Assembly: GCF_010731855.1 (NCBI RefSeq)
Contig: NZ_AP022620.1
Location: forward strand, 2,170,001-2,234,000
Length of the DNA: 64,000 nucleotides
Reading direction: 5' to 3'
From: Mycolicibacterium anyangense
GTDB lineage: Bacteria; Actinomycetota; Actinomycetes; Mycobacteriales; Mycobacteriaceae
Made by a program: the position numbers and the translations under genes. Shown here in pieces: positions 50,014 through 59,350 of the stretch (within the stretch, counting starts at the first letter, position 1; each line of letters begins with the position of its first letter). The notes under the pieces were generated by a model. The model saw only the letters and a list, made by a program, of their open reading frames with translations, ran no database searches and was not told where the DNA came from.

Positions 50014-51497
50014 CAGTACGCCACCGATCCGTTCGCAGGGGTAGTCACCGAGTCGCCGCCCGGATCCGGGAACGATGCGGGCACCACCCGCGGCGGCGGA
50101 TCACCGGCCAGCGCCAGCACTTCGTCGAATCCGAGGCGCAGGCAGCGGGCAAACAACTTCTCGTCGGTGATCGACGCCCGGTCATAGCGCGCGGTCACCG
50201 TGGCGTAGCCGCCGCGCGATACCAGCACCACCATCATCGCGACGCCGGGAAGCGGGCCGAGTCCGAACTGCCGCAACACTTTTGCCCCGGCGATGTAGGT
50301 GTCACCGGCGAACACGGGGACGTTGCTGGCCTGGACGTCGGAGGCGACCACCGATCCGCTCACCGCCTCGAGCACGGCGTCGGGCAGCAGACCGAGTACT
50401 GGAGCCACCGAGCCGATCAGGTCGATCGCGGCCTCCTCGCGCCGCGAAGTCATCTGCTTGCGGATCTTCTTGATACGCAGGGCGGCATCGGCGACGCCGA
50501 TCGGCGCGGCCAGGTTGACCCCGGCGAACCGGTTGCCCCCGGCCGGGTCGGCCTCGGCGCGCAGGCTCACCGGCACCGCCATCGGCAGGCTGTTCACCGG
50601 CACACCGAGTGCCTCGTGATAGAGCCGCAGGGCGCCGCACAAGCCGGCCAGGTAGGCGTCGTTGATCGAGCCGCCCGCGGCGTGGGCGGCCGCCCGCAGA
50701 TCGGCCAGCCGCATCTCGATGGCCTCGCTGCGCGAGGACAGGCTGCGCCGGCGCAACAGCGGGGACGGCTCGGCGGCGCGGCCCATCACCCGTCGTCCCG
50801 AGCGGGCGTAATCGACCGCGTCGAACACCGCCGTGCCGGGGTTGCGCACCACCCGCCCGATCACCGACAGACCTCCGGCCACCGCGCCGAGAACCCCGCC
50901 CACGACCGCACCGGGCAGCTGGTTGAAGCCTTCGCGCATCAGGTCGTTGGGGGTCAGGTCCTGCGGCACCGGCATGGGCGGCGCGGGACGCGGTGCCGGC
51001 TCTCGCTCGAGGTCGTAGATCTCGGCGAACATGGTGGCGGCACCGACACCGTCGGTCACAGCGTGGCTCAGGTGCAACAACGTCGCCGCCTTGCCGCCTT
51101 CGAGACCTTCGACCAGGGTGGCCGTCCACAGCGGCCGGGAAATGTCCAGGGGTGATTGCAGACTGACCTCGGCGAGGTCGAGAACCTGGCGCAGGGTGCC
51201 CGGCTCCGGAACCCGCACCCGGCGGACGTGGAAGTCCAGGTTGAAGTCCGGGTCGACGACCCAGCGGGCTGCGGCCGTCGGCAGGGTCGGCACCACGACG
51301 CGCTGGCGTAGCCGCAGCACCTTGCGGGAGGCGTTCTCGAAGCAGGCCCGGAAGCGTTCCCAGTCGGGTGTGGTGTCCAGGATCTCCAGCGCCATGATCC
51401 CGGAACGGGTCCTCGGGTTGGCTTCGCCCCGGTGCAGCAACATGTCGAGGGGACCTAGTTCGGACGGCATGCCGTTTGCATCGACGGGTCGGCTCAT
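50013..51497 (-). CDS. Wax ester synthase/diacylglycerol acyltransferase (WS/DGAT)
   Basis: 494 residues; ATG 51497 preceded by GGAGGG. The CoA-dependent acyltransferase fold has [10 protein letters not shown] at 143-152: the catalytic second His (145), Asp149 and Gly150 of HHxxxDG are kept while the first His is Ser144. A C-terminal DUF1298 domain includes SNVPVFAGD near 430. It makes triacylglycerol from diacylglycerol and acyl-CoA. With PlsC and PlsB2 directly downstream it completes a glycerolipid assembly operon. A shorter start at [10 protein letters not shown] (codon 10) is possible. Confidence 0.93.
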   Translation of the reverse strand: MSRPVDANGMPSELGPLDMLLHRGEANPRTRSGIMALEILDTTPDWERFRACFENASRKVLRLRQRVVVPTLPTAAARWVVDPDFNLDFHVRRVRVPEPGTLRQVLDLAEVSLQSPLDISRPLWTATLVEGLEGGKAATLLHLSHAVTDGVGAATMFAEIYDLEREPAPRPAPPMPVPQDLTPNDLMREGFNQLPGAVVGGVLGAVAGGLSVIGRVVRNPGTAVFDAVDYARSGRRVMGRAAEPSPLLRRRSLSSRSEAIEMRLADLRAAAHAAGGSINDAYLAGLCGALRLYHEALGVPVNSLPMAVPVSLRAEADPAGGNRFAGVNLAAPIGVADAALRIKKIRKQMTSRREEAAIDLIGSVAPVLGLLPDAVLEAVSGSVVASDVQASNVPVFAGDTYIAGAKVLRQFGLGPLPGVAMMVVLVSRGGYATVTARYDRASITDEKLFARCLRLGFDEVLALAGDPPPRVVPASFPDPGGDSVTTPANGSVAY

Positions 51498-51693
51498 CCA
51501 TCCCTCCTCATCGACAACACCAGCACCACGCTAGTCGGCGGGCGACGCCGACGGGGCCCGATTGTCCGACGACATGGCCAGGCCCGCGCTACCCGCACGT
51601 CGGCCGATCGACGGCCATCGTTGGTCTGCGGTTGGATTGCCGTGCCCCACCGCTCTGCCACCCTTGACCACGACCGTCGTGAAAGGGCTGGGC

Positions 51694-54459
51694 ATGGTGG
51701 ATATCTCGCGCGCATACAACAGTGTCGGGCAGTTGCGGGCAGATGCCTGGTGCCGGCTGGAGGAGGCCGCCGACCGGCTCACCCGAACCACGACCACCGG
51801 GGCGCTGAAGGACAAGTACGTCGGCATCTGCCGCGACCTGCTGGCCGACTTGACTCCCCTGGAGCCTTACTGGGCGTTCCCCGGCTCGCCACAGTTCGCC
51901 CGGGTGCAGCGGCTGTTCACCGGCGGCAGCTACGACAAGTTCGCGAGCGTCGTCACCCATATCAACCGGGCCCTGACCACCGAGTCCTACCGGTCAGGGC
52001 ACGAGCACAGCGCCGACGGCCAGGACCTGTTTCCCACTGATCCGCGCCAGCTGGAAAGTCAGCCGGCGAATCGCCGGGAACAGCCGTACTTCGAAGTGCT
52101 GGTCGTGGAGAAGATGACCGAGGCACAGGAACGCGCGCTGCGCAAGGAAGTTCGCAGCTGGCGACGTCCCGACGACGAGTTCATCTACGAGTTGGTGGTC
52201 GTGGGCAGCGGCGACGAAGCGCTGATCGCCGCGCGCCTGAACGTCAACCTGCAGGCGGTTGTGATCCGGCGGCGATTTTCCCATCAGTCCACCCGGGACC
52301 TGTCCACCCTGGCCGAGTTCGTCGACACCGAACTCACCGACGACCTCGCCGATCACCAGTCCCCCGACGACCGCGCCCAGATCCTGGCCACCTCGCTGGG
52401 CGAACTGCGGCCCGAACTCGACCTCTATCTGATGACCGAGATCGAGGTCGAGGACATCGCCGGTCGCCTTGGCCAGCACTTCCGGCGGGTGTTCCACGCC
52501 AGGGAAGGCATGCTCGAGCTACACCTGTCAATCCTGCATGGGGTCGCGTCCCGCTACCGCACACCATTCTTCAGCGCGCTCAAGCAATACAGCCACCGGC
52601 CGACCGGGGTGTTCCATGCCCTGCCGATCTCACAGGGCAAGTCGATCGTCACCTCGCACTGGATCAAAGACATGGTGGGCTTCTACGGCCTCGACGTCTT
52701 CATGGCGGAGACGTCGGCTACCTGCGGTGGCCTGGATTCGCTGCTCGACCCCACCGGCCCGCTGCGTGAGGCGCAAGAACTGGCCTCGCAGACCTACGGA
52801 TCACGTCGTAGCTACTTCGTCACCAACGGAACGTCGACCGCCAACAAGGTGGTCACCCAGGCGCTGGTCGCCCCGGGCGACATCGTCCTGCTCGACCGCA
52901 ACTGCCATCAGTCGCACCACTACGGGATGATGCTGGCCGGCGCGCAGGTGGTCTACCTCGAGGCCTACCCGCTGCCCGAGTACTCGATGTACGGTGCGGT
53001 GCCGCTGCGCGAGATCAAGTCCAAACTGCTGGCGTTGCGAGCGGCGGGCAAGCTCGACCGCGTCAAGATGATCTCGCTGACGAACTGTACGTTCGACGGC
53101 ATCGTCTATGACGTCACCCGGGTCATGGAGGAGTGTCTGGCGATCAAGCCCGACCTCGTGTTCCTGTGGGACGAAGCGTGGTTCGCGTTCGCGCGGTTCC
53201 ACCCGGTTTATCGCACGCGCACTGCGATGGCGGCGGCCAAGGCACTGCGGACCAAGCTGCTCGATCCGTCCTACATCACCCATTACGAATCGACGCTCGA
53301 AGCCCAGGCGACCATGTCGGACGACGAGTTGCTCGATACGCGGTTGAGCCCCGATCCGGCCCGGGCGCGGGTCCGGGTGTACGCCACTCAGTCGACCCAC
53401 AAGACGTTGACCGCGCTGCGGCAGGGCTCGATGATCCACGTCTTCGATCAGGACTTCGAGCAGAAGGCCGCCGAGTCGTTCCACGAGGCGTACATGGCTC
53501 ACACGTCGACGTCGCCGAACTACCAGATCCTGGCGTCACTGGATTTGGGCCGCCGCCAGGTGGCACTCGAAGGGGTCGAGCTGGTGGCCCGCCAGATCGA
53601 GAACGCGATGCAGCTGCGCGACGCGATCGACAATCATCCGCTGCTGCGCAGGTACTTCTCGTGCCTGCGCACCTCGGATCTGATCCCCGAGGAATTCCGG
53701 CCGTCGCGGATCTCGCAACCGCTGCGTTCGGGACTGCGCAACATGATGTCGGCCTGGGAGGCCGACGAGTTCGTGCTCGATCCGTCGCGAATCACGTTGT
53801 CCATCGGCCACACCGGGTACGACGGCGATCAGTTCAAACGTGCGCAATTGATGGACCGGCACGGCGTGCAGATCAACAAGACGTCGCGCAACACCGTGCT
53901 GTTCATGACCAATATCGGTACGACGCGCAGCTCGGTGGCGTTCCTGGTCGAGGTGCTGGTGAAGATCGCCACCGAGCTCGACGAGCGGGTCTCCGAGATG
54001 AGCCTCAGCGAGCGGGGCTGGTTCGAACGCCGGGTGCACCGGCTGACACGGCAGTCGATCCCGCTGCCGAACTTCAGCGGCTTCCACACCGCGTTCCGCG
54101 ACGGTGACGCCACCCCCGAAGGTGATGTGCGGTCGGCCTTCTATCTGTCCTACAACGACGCCAACTGTGAGTACCTGTCCGACGCCGAGATCGACCAACG
54201 GCTGGCCGCGGGCCGGCAGGTGGTGTCGGCGACGTTTGTCACGCCCTACCCGCCGGGGTTCCCGGTGCTGGTTCCCGGCCAGTTGTTCAGCCCGCAGATC
54301 CTGGCTTTCATCCGCGATCTCGACACCCCTGAGGTGCACGGGTACCGGCCCGACTACGGCTACCGGGTGTACACCGAGAAGGCCATGGAGATCCAGTCGG
54401 GCGCGGCGGTCCACGACTCCAACGGCCACCACATGCTGGTGGAGTCGGGCTCGGACTAG
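51694..54459 (+). CDS. Orn/Lys/Arg-type PLP-dependent amino acid decarboxylase
   Basis: 921 residues from ATG 51694, with GAAAGGG 7 bases upstream. A ~290-residue N-terminal region precedes the fold-type I decarboxylase core; the PLP Schiff-base lysine is Lys570 in ATQSTHKTLTALRQGS, and a WDEAWFAF block lies ~80 residues before. A C-terminal domain has FVTPYPPGFPVLVPG. It should decarboxylate ornithine, lysine or arginine, consuming a proton, useful for acid stress or polyamine synthesis. It matches M. tuberculosis Rv2531c in size class. Substrate not decidable. Confidence 0.92.
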   Translation: MVDISRAYNSVGQLRADAWCRLEEAADRLTRTTTTGALKDKYVGICRDLLADLTPLEPYWAFPGSPQFARVQRLFTGGSYDKFASVVTHINRALTTESYRSGHEHSADGQDLFPTDPRQLESQPANRREQPYFEVLVVEKMTEAQERALRKEVRSWRRPDDEFIYELVVVGSGDEALIAARLNVNLQAVVIRRRFSHQSTRDLSTLAEFVDTELTDDLADHQSPDDRAQILATSLGELRPELDLYLMTEIEVEDIAGRLGQHFRRVFHAREGMLELHLSILHGVASRYRTPFFSALKQYSHRPTGVFHALPISQGKSIVTSHWIKDMVGFYGLDVFMAETSATCGGLDSLLDPTGPLREAQELASQTYGSRRSYFVTNGTSTANKVVTQALVAPGDIVLLDRNCHQSHHYGMMLAGAQVVYLEAYPLPEYSMYGAVPLREIKSKLLALRAAGKLDRVKMISLTNCTFDGIVYDVTRVMEECLAIKPDLVFLWDEAWFAFARFHPVYRTRTAMAAAKALRTKLLDPSYITHYESTLEAQATMSDDELLDTRLSPDPARARVRVYATQSTHKTLTALRQGSMIHVFDQDFEQKAAESFHEAYMAHTSTSPNYQILASLDLGRRQVALEGVELVARQIENAMQLRDAIDNHPLLRRYFSCLRTSDLIPEEFRPSRISQPLRSGLRNMMSAWEADEFVLDPSRITLSIGHTGYDGDQFKRAQLMDRHGVQINKTSRNTVLFMTNIGTTRSSVAFLVEVLVKIATELDERVSEMSLSERGWFERRVHRLTRQSIPLPNFSGFHTAFRDGDATPEGDVRSAFYLSYNDANCEYLSDAEIDQRLAAGRQVVSATFVTPYPPGFPVLVPGQLFSPQILAFIRDLDTPEVHGYRPDYGYRVYTEKAMEIQSGAAVHDSNGHHMLVESGSD

Positions 54460-54473
54460 CCCGCCGGATACCC

Positions 54474-54489
54474 CCCGTTCACGAACGGG
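54474..54489 (+). terminator. Possible hairpin after the decarboxylase gene
   Basis: CCCGTT and AACGGG surround the 4-base loop CACG, 14 bases past the stop codon. The stem is short and no T-run follows, so it is a weak candidate. Confidence 0.3.
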
Positions 54490-54515
54490 ACAACCCGGTG
54501 CTCCAAGCTCTACCC

Positions 54516-56099
54516 ATGTGGCAGCTCACTTCCCGCGTGACCGCGGTCATCGCGGCGTCGGTCTTGGCCCTGACCGCCTCGTCCTGCGCTGACAAGCCGA
54601 CCATGGTGGGCACGGCGAGCACCACCACCCCGATCCACCACCTGGTGGTGATCTTCGGCGAGAACATCTCCTTCGACCATTACTTCGGCACCTACCCGAA
54701 GGCCACGAACACCGACGGCCAGCGGTTCAGCGCCCGGCCGGGCACCCCGGCCGTCGACGGACTGACTCCGGACTTGCTGACCCACAATCCGAACAGCCAC
54801 CAACCGCTGCGGCTGCGTGGCCCGGACCAGATCGTCACCTGCGATCAGGACCACGACTACACCCCTGAACAACTGGCCTTCAACCACGGCGCGATGGACA
54901 AGTTCGTCGAGCACACCGAGATCGCCGATTGCAAGCCACCGATCTACTCGGCGCCGGGCATGGTGATGGACTACTACGACGGCAACACCGTGACCGCGCT
55001 GTGGAACTACGCCCAGCACTTCGCGATGAGCGACAACTCCTACAACAGCACGTTCGGCCCGTCGACACCGGGCCACATCAACCTGGTGTCGGGCCAAACA
55101 CACGGTGTCACAAAGCAATTCATGCCGGGCGGCAAGGCGTTCCCTGCCGACCAGGTGATCGAGGACACCCTCATCGGTGATTCACAGCCCTTCGGCGACG
55201 ACTGCTCCAGCCGCGACCAGGTCCAGCTGAGCAGCACCAACAAGAACATCGGCGACCTACTCAACGCCAAGAACATCACCTGGGGTTACTTCCAGGGCGG
55301 CTTCCGGCCGACGTCGACCAAACCGGACGGCACCGCGGTGTGCGGCGCCCAGCACAATGTCGGGGTGGCGGTCGGCGGCACCGGCACGTCCGGCGCGAAA
55401 CCCTTTGGCACCAAGGGTGATTACATCCCGCATCACGAGCCGTTCCAGTACTACCCGTCGACCGCCAACCCGCACCACCTGCCGCCGGAGTCGGCCGACG
55501 GTATCGGGCACACCGACCGGGCCAACCACCAGTACGACCTGGCGGATTTCTGGACCGCGGCCGACGCCGGCCATTTGCCGGCGGTCAGCTTCCTGAAGGC
55601 TCCGGGCTACCAGGACGGTCACGCGCAGTACTCCGACCCGCTGGATGAGCAGCAGTTCATCGTCGAGACACTCAACCGTCTGCAGCGCCTTCCGGACTGG
55701 AAGGACACCGCGATCGTGCTGGCCTACGACGACTCCGACGGCTGGTATGACCACAAGGCCTCCCCGGTGGTGTCGGCGTCGGAAAGCAAAGCCGACGCGC
55801 TGACCGGGCCCGGTTCCTGCACCGCCCCGACCGCGGGCCCGATCGTCTACCAGGGGCGCTGCGGCTACGGCCCGCGCCTGCCGCTGCTGGTGATCTCGCC
55901 GTATGCCAAGGCGAACTTCGTCGACCACAACGTCACCGATCAGACGTCGATCCTGCGGTTCATCGAGGACAACTGGTCGACAGGCCGGATCGGTGACGAC
56001 TCGCTGGATGCCCGAGCCGGGACGCTGACGGCCATGTTCGACTTCACCGGGCGACTGCAGGCGCCGCTGTTCCTCGACCCGCACAACGGGGCGGGGTAG
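54516..56099 (+). CDS. Secreted phosphoesterase (phospholipase C / acid phosphatase family)
   Basis: 527 residues from ATG 54516; a GTG at 54498 would add six. A signal peptide ends at LTASSCADKP, where Cys25 could be lipidated, though the lipobox is imperfect. The phosphoesterase core begins VVIFGENISFDHYFGTYP, with NSTFGPSTPGHINLVSGQTHG further on and YDDSDGWYDH near residue 408, the metal-site motifs of PF04185 enzymes. It probably hydrolyses phosphate esters or phospholipids outside the membrane. Three bases separate it from the convergent esterase gene. Confidence 0.88.
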   Translation: MWQLTSRVTAVIAASVLALTASSCADKPTMVGTASTTTPIHHLVVIFGENISFDHYFGTYPKATNTDGQRFSARPGTPAVDGLTPDLLTHNPNSHQPLRLRGPDQIVTCDQDHDYTPEQLAFNHGAMDKFVEHTEIADCKPPIYSAPGMVMDYYDGNTVTALWNYAQHFAMSDNSYNSTFGPSTPGHINLVSGQTHGVTKQFMPGGKAFPADQVIEDTLIGDSQPFGDDCSSRDQVQLSSTNKNIGDLLNAKNITWGYFQGGFRPTSTKPDGTAVCGAQHNVGVAVGGTGTSGAKPFGTKGDYIPHHEPFQYYPSTANPHHLPPESADGIGHTDRANHQYDLADFWTAADAGHLPAVSFLKAPGYQDGHAQYSDPLDEQQFIVETLNRLQRLPDWKDTAIVLAYDDSDGWYDHKASPVVSASESKADALTGPGSCTAPTAGPIVYQGRCGYGPRLPLLVISPYAKANFVDHNVTDQTSILRFIEDNWSTGRIGDDSLDARAGTLTAMFDFTGRLQAPLFLDPHNGAG

Positions 56100-56102
56100 G
56101 GA

Positions 56103-57311
56103 TCAGCTCGCCGAGCTGGCCGCGAGCCGTCGAGAACGCCTGCGGGCGTTGACATGTCGGCCGTAGACGATGCCGAGGAAGGCGGCTACCGCTTCGGACG
56201 CGAGCTGGCAGCGCAGCGTGGCGATGGTGTCGAAGGCGTGGTGGGCGTTGGGCAGCTCGGCGTAGGACACCGAACCGGCACCGGCCGCGCGCAGCGACGT
56301 GCAGAAGGCCCGGGCCTGTGCGCTGGGGACGACGGCGTCGTTCTGGCCGTGCAGCACGAAGAACGGCGGCGCGTCGCGATGGACGCGGAATATCGGTGAG
56401 GCGTCGCGGAAGAGCTGCGGGTCGTCGGCCAGCCGCTGCTGCATGACGACATGTTCGAGCAGCGGCATCATCAGGCCGTGCATGTTCTCGACGGTGGTCA
56501 GGTCATAGACGCCGTAGTACGGCGCGGCGGCCTGGACGCTGGTGTCGGCGTCCTCGAAGCCGGGCTGCAGCCGGGTATCGTCGGCGGTCAGGGCCGCCAG
56601 CGAGCACAGGTGGCCGCCGGCTGATCCGCCGGTGATGGCGATGAAGTCGGGGTCTCCGCCGTAGTCGGCGATGTGGGCCCGCACCCAGGCGATGGCCCGC
56701 TTGACGTCGACGATGTGTGCGGGCCAGGCGTTGCGGGGGCTTCGGCTGTAGTTGATGGACACGCAGATCCAGCCGAGTTCGGTCATCCGGGTCATCAACG
56801 GGTAGCCCTGGCCGCGCTTGTCGTTGATGGACCATCCCCCGCCCGGGACGTGGATGAGGACCGGAGCCCGGTGGCCGTCGGGAAGGTCGGGACGGCGCCA
56901 GACGTCCAGAAGATGGTTGCGCCCGCCCGGGCCGTAGGAGATGTTGGTGGTCTTCTGGGCGTAGCGGCCCCGGTGACGCATGGCGTCGAGGACCACGGGA
57001 AGGCTAGGGCGGCGCGCGGTGTACGGCTCCAGGGGGTGGTGCACCCTGTCGGCGTAGACGTCGCCGAAGGTCTGCTGCAGGGCGGCATCCAGGACAGTGT
57101 CGGCACGCTGGACCGCCAGCGCCGCAGCCGCCTTTTCCAGTGGTGAGGGGACTGCCGAGAGGGCGTGACCGGTGACGACGTGCGGGGCGAACTCGGCGGC
57201 GACCCAGCCGAGCAGCCAGCCTGCCGCCGCGGGTGAGCCGCGAAGCAGCAGCGATCCAGTGTGGTAGGCCCGCGCGCACTGCGCGGCTACCTGCTCGATC
57301 GGACTGCTCAT
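56103..57311 (-). CDS. Alpha/beta-hydrolase esterase (HSL/Lip family)
   Basis: 402 residues. The oxyanion motif is VPGGGWSIN (a variant of HGGGW) and the nucleophile elbow is GGSAGGH with serine; a late HGQNDAVVP supplies the Asp and PNAHHAFD the catalytic His. An N-terminal ~130-residue helical extension, with an apolar stretch at ~30-60, precedes the core. Mycobacterial Lip-type carboxylesterases of this form act on short to medium acyl esters. The first His of HGGG is replaced by Pro, a tolerated variation in some members. Confidence 0.88.
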   Translation of the reverse strand: MSSPIEQVAAQCARAYHTGSLLLRGSPAAAGWLLGWVAAEFAPHVVTGHALSAVPSPLEKAAAALAVQRADTVLDAALQQTFGDVYADRVHHPLEPYTARRPSLPVVLDAMRHRGRYAQKTTNISYGPGGRNHLLDVWRRPDLPDGHRAPVLIHVPGGGWSINDKRGQGYPLMTRMTELGWICVSINYSRSPRNAWPAHIVDVKRAIAWVRAHIADYGGDPDFIAITGGSAGGHLCSLAALTADDTRLQPGFEDADTSVQAAAPYYGVYDLTTVENMHGLMMPLLEHVVMQQRLADDPQLFRDASPIFRVHRDAPPFFVLHGQNDAVVPSAQARAFCTSLRAAGAGSVSYAELPNAHHAFDTIATLRCQLASEAVAAFLGIVYGRHVNARRRSRRLAASSAS

Positions 57312-57603
57312 GAGCGATCGGACTCCCTTGGCACTTAGGCAATCTAAGGCGTTTGCCCGGCTTGAGCGGAGTCACGCAGGGTTAGCGTGTGCCGCCCGTC
57401 ACACCATAGCGAATTGCCCGTGGCCTCAACGACATTTCTCCCCCACCGTTCGCTGCGTGCACCGTTGCCGCAGGCCAGAAGCCCGGATCGCCGACACGAT
57501 CGCGGTAGCTCGTCCCACCAGCAAAGTGAATTCTGGGTTGACGGACGGTATCCAGCGACACCATTGACAGGAAACGCGGAGTAGACGCACTGACGATTTG
57601 TAG
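57312..57603. other. Intergenic region
   Basis: 292 bases between the divergent esterase and small hypothetical genes. It carries both promoters by position; no repeat, RNA or operator could be recognised. Confidence 0.3.
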
Positions 57604-57921
57604 ATGCTTCTCAACGACTGGAACCCGCCCATGGCGGTCGGCGGGACCATCAGTGCCCCAACCCGGCGCCGGTTCGCCGCCGCCGCGCCGCCGCCGCACC
57701 CCAACGACGCAGCCCAAGCCAGGGTGTTTGCCGAGCTCATGAAGGCGGAGATCGCCGAGTTGGACCACCTCATCGACATCGCCGCAGCGCGTTGGGCCGA
57801 CCGGGTGGACGCCGGCTGGGGCAATGCGCGCACCCCGGAACCGGTGCTGCGGCTGCGCGCCAAACGCGCCGAGGTCCAGCGGTTCCTGGACAGCCTCTAC
57901 TCGCGGTTCGCCGCCGACTGA
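57604..57921 (+). CDS. Small conserved-looking hypothetical protein
   Basis: 105 residues. Codon third positions are strongly GC-rich, as in neighbouring genes, which supports coding on this strand. Residues 1-35 are Pro/Ala-rich and probably disordered; 38-105 are predicted helical with heptad-like apolar spacing (ELMKAEIAELDHLIDIAA and LRLRAKRAEVQRFLDSLY), a likely helical hairpin or dimer. A second ATG at codon 10 is an alternative start. No function is suggested by neighbours. Confidence 0.6.
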   Translation: MLLNDWNPPMAVGGTISAPTRRRFAAAAPPPHPNDAAQARVFAELMKAEIAELDHLIDIAAARWADRVDAGWGNARTPEPVLRLRAKRAEVQRFLDSLYSRFAAD

Positions 57922-57997
57922 TTTCGCCTCAGCCAGATTCGAAACCGTGGGCATACCTACCCGGCAAACATGGCCGACTACACTCTGTCCACGCGCT

Positions 57998-58071
57998 GCC
58001 TCCGTAGCTCAGTTGGATAGAGCAAGGGCCTTCTAATCCCTAGGTCGCAGGTTCGATTCCTGCCGGGGGCG
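57998..58071 (+). tRNA. tRNA-Arg (anticodon TCT)
   Basis: 74 bases: acceptor GCCTCCG/CGGGGGC with one T-G pair, D stem GCTC/GAGC, anticodon loop CTTCTAA with TCT at 58032-58034, T stem GCAGG/CCTGC, loop TTCGATT, discriminator G. The last anticodon-stem pair (31-39) is C-T, a mismatch next to the loop. CCA is not encoded. A toxin-antitoxin pair begins 43 bases downstream. Confidence 0.95.
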
Positions 58072-58101
58072 CTTACGGTTCAATCGACACAGTGCGATCT
58101 T

Positions 58102-58121
58102 ATGGTCATACTTATGACCAT
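58102..58121. promoter_or_regulatory. Operator palindrome of the toxin-antitoxin operon
   Basis: ATGGTCATA and TATGACCAT are perfect inverted 9-mers with a 2-base spacer. The dyad covers the antitoxin start region, including ATGs at 58102, 58114 and 58120. TATGGT at 58101-58106 resembles a -10 box and would place transcription start near 58114, giving a leaderless mRNA. Typical of an autorepressed toxin-antitoxin promoter. Confidence 0.65.
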
Positions 58122-58404
58122 GACGGAAGTCAGCTCGCTCGCAGAGACCAAGGCCCGCCTGTCGGAGTTGGTGGCCCGTGTCGGCGAGCAACACGAACGG
58201 GTCACCGTCACGGTCCACGGGCGTCCCGCGGCAGTCCTTATCGCTGTCGACGATCTGGAGTCGCTCGAAGAGACCATTGCGGTCCTATCCGACTCTGCCG
58301 CGCTGCGCGCATTGAGCGAGGCCGACGCCGAACTAGCCCGAGGCGAAGGAGAAACTGAGGGCGATCTCGCCGCAGCGATGCAGGCCCGTCGAGCCGGGAA
58401 GTGA
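58114..58404 (+). CDS. Antitoxin, RelB/Phd-YefM (RelF-like) family
   Basis: 96 residues from ATG 58114; ATGs at 58102 and 58120 are in-frame alternatives. The Phd/YefM-type N-terminal DNA-binding fold reads SSLAETKARLSELV ... VTVHGRPAAVLIAVDDLES, and an acidic C-terminal tail (EADAELARGEGETEGDLAA) would wrap the toxin. It represses its own promoter and neutralises the partner. Its stop overlaps the toxin start by 4 bases (GTGA). Closest resemblance by eye is M. tuberculosis RelF. Confidence 0.88.
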   Translation: MTMTEVSSLAETKARLSELVARVGEQHERVTVTVHGRPAAVLIAVDDLESLEETIAVLSDSAALRALSEADAELARGEGETEGDLAAAMQARRAGK

Positions 58405-58679
58405 CCGATCAGCGCTACGAATTGATCGTCGCCCCGACCGCCAGGAAACAACTGGCCGAAACCCTGACCGGTGCAGTGGCCTTCGCAGCATATGAGTTCA
58501 TCACTGGACCGCTGCTCGACAACCCACATCGAGTCGGCAAGCGATTGCGACCGCCGCTCGAAGATCGTCACAGTGCCCGCCGCGGAACGTATCGCGTGAT
58601 CTATCGGATTGACGACGAGCAGCGGCGCGTGACGGTCGTGGGCGTGTTCAGCCGGGCAGACGCCTACCGAAACCCCTGA
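58401..58679 (+). CDS. RelE/ParE-family toxin (RelG-like)
   Basis: 92 residues from GTG 58401. The RelE core is PHRVGKRLRPPLEDRHSARR followed by GTYRVIYRIDDEQRRVTV, with the basic residues that contact mRNA in the ribosomal A site, and it ends FSRADAYR. RelE toxins cut translated mRNA when the antitoxin is degraded. Sequence resembles M. tuberculosis RelG. It is translationally coupled to the antitoxin, and the pair is the only toxin-antitoxin system in the window. Confidence 0.88.
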   Translation: MTDQRYELIVAPTARKQLAETLTGAVAFAAYEFITGPLLDNPHRVGKRLRPPLEDRHSARRGTYRVIYRIDDEQRRVTVVGVFSRADAYRNP

Positions 58680-58750
58680 CGGCCGCGCGCACCTTCTGAC
58701 TTCAGATAACCCCAAGATTCCCCCACACCCGACTACGCGAAACTATCCCG

Positions 58751-59350
58751 GTGCACGCGGCAACGGCGGTCCAAGCGGCGGTGATGTTCGTCGCCACCAA
58801 CATCGACGACCTCGTCGTTCTCGGCGTGTTCTTCGGCCGGGCCAGGGGCAACCGAGCTGCGACCGCCCGCGTGGTCATCGGGCAGTACCTCGGGTTCATC
58901 GCGATCCTGGCCATCTCTGTACTCGGCGCCCTGGGCGCCCAACTCCTGCCGGATACCGCGGTCGCCTACTTCGGCCTGCTGCCGCTGCTGCTGGGCATCA
59001 AGGCCGCCTGGAACGTCTGGCGGCACCGCGGCGAAGACGATGACGACTGGGACGCCGATGCCCGACCCGGCGTCGGCATCGCCACGGTGGCCGCCGTGAC
59101 GATCGCCAACGGCGGCGACAACATCGGCGTCTACGTTCCCGTCTTCGCCGCCGCCGGGCCAGCCGGCATGCCGGCCTACGTGATCGTGATGCTGATCGGG
59201 GTCGGGCTGTGGTGCGCCCTGAGTCAGCGCATCGCCACCCACCCAGCAGTCGCCAGGGTTCTCGAACGCTGGGAGCACATCCTGCTGCCCGTCGTTCTCA
59301 TCGGCATCGGCCTGGCCGTGCTCATCGAGGGCGGGGCGTTCGGACTCTAA
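58751..59350 (+). CDS. CadD-family cadmium/heavy-metal transporter-like membrane protein
   Basis: 199 residues from GTG 58751. About five membrane helices; the CadD-type motifs are ATNIDDLVVLGVFF near the start and TIANGGDNIGVYVPVF in the middle, each carrying Asn/Asp residues inside the membrane. The family confers cadmium resistance in staphylococci, but actinobacterial members are uncharacterised. The neighbouring Ni/Co transporter suggests a divalent-metal role. Its TAA interlocks with the convergent NiCoT stop in CTAA (59347-59350). Confidence 0.8.
   Translation: MHAATAVQAAVMFVATNIDDLVVLGVFFGRARGNRAATARVVIGQYLGFIAILAISVLGALGAQLLPDTAVAYFGLLPLLLGIKAAWNVWRHRGEDDDDWDADARPGVGIATVAAVTIANGGDNIGVYVPVFAAAGPAGMPAYVIVMLIGVGLWCALSQRIATHPAVARVLERWEHILLPVVLIGIGLAVLIEGGAFGL

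Noticed and set aside
57382..57954. Open frame opposite the small hypothetical gene at 57604
   Set aside because: Third-position GC bias favours the plus strand; the minus frame has no motif and overlaps the whole plus-strand gene.
57998..58700. Integration site (att) at tRNA-Arg
   Set aside because: No integrase gene and no repeat of the tRNA 3' end was found nearby.
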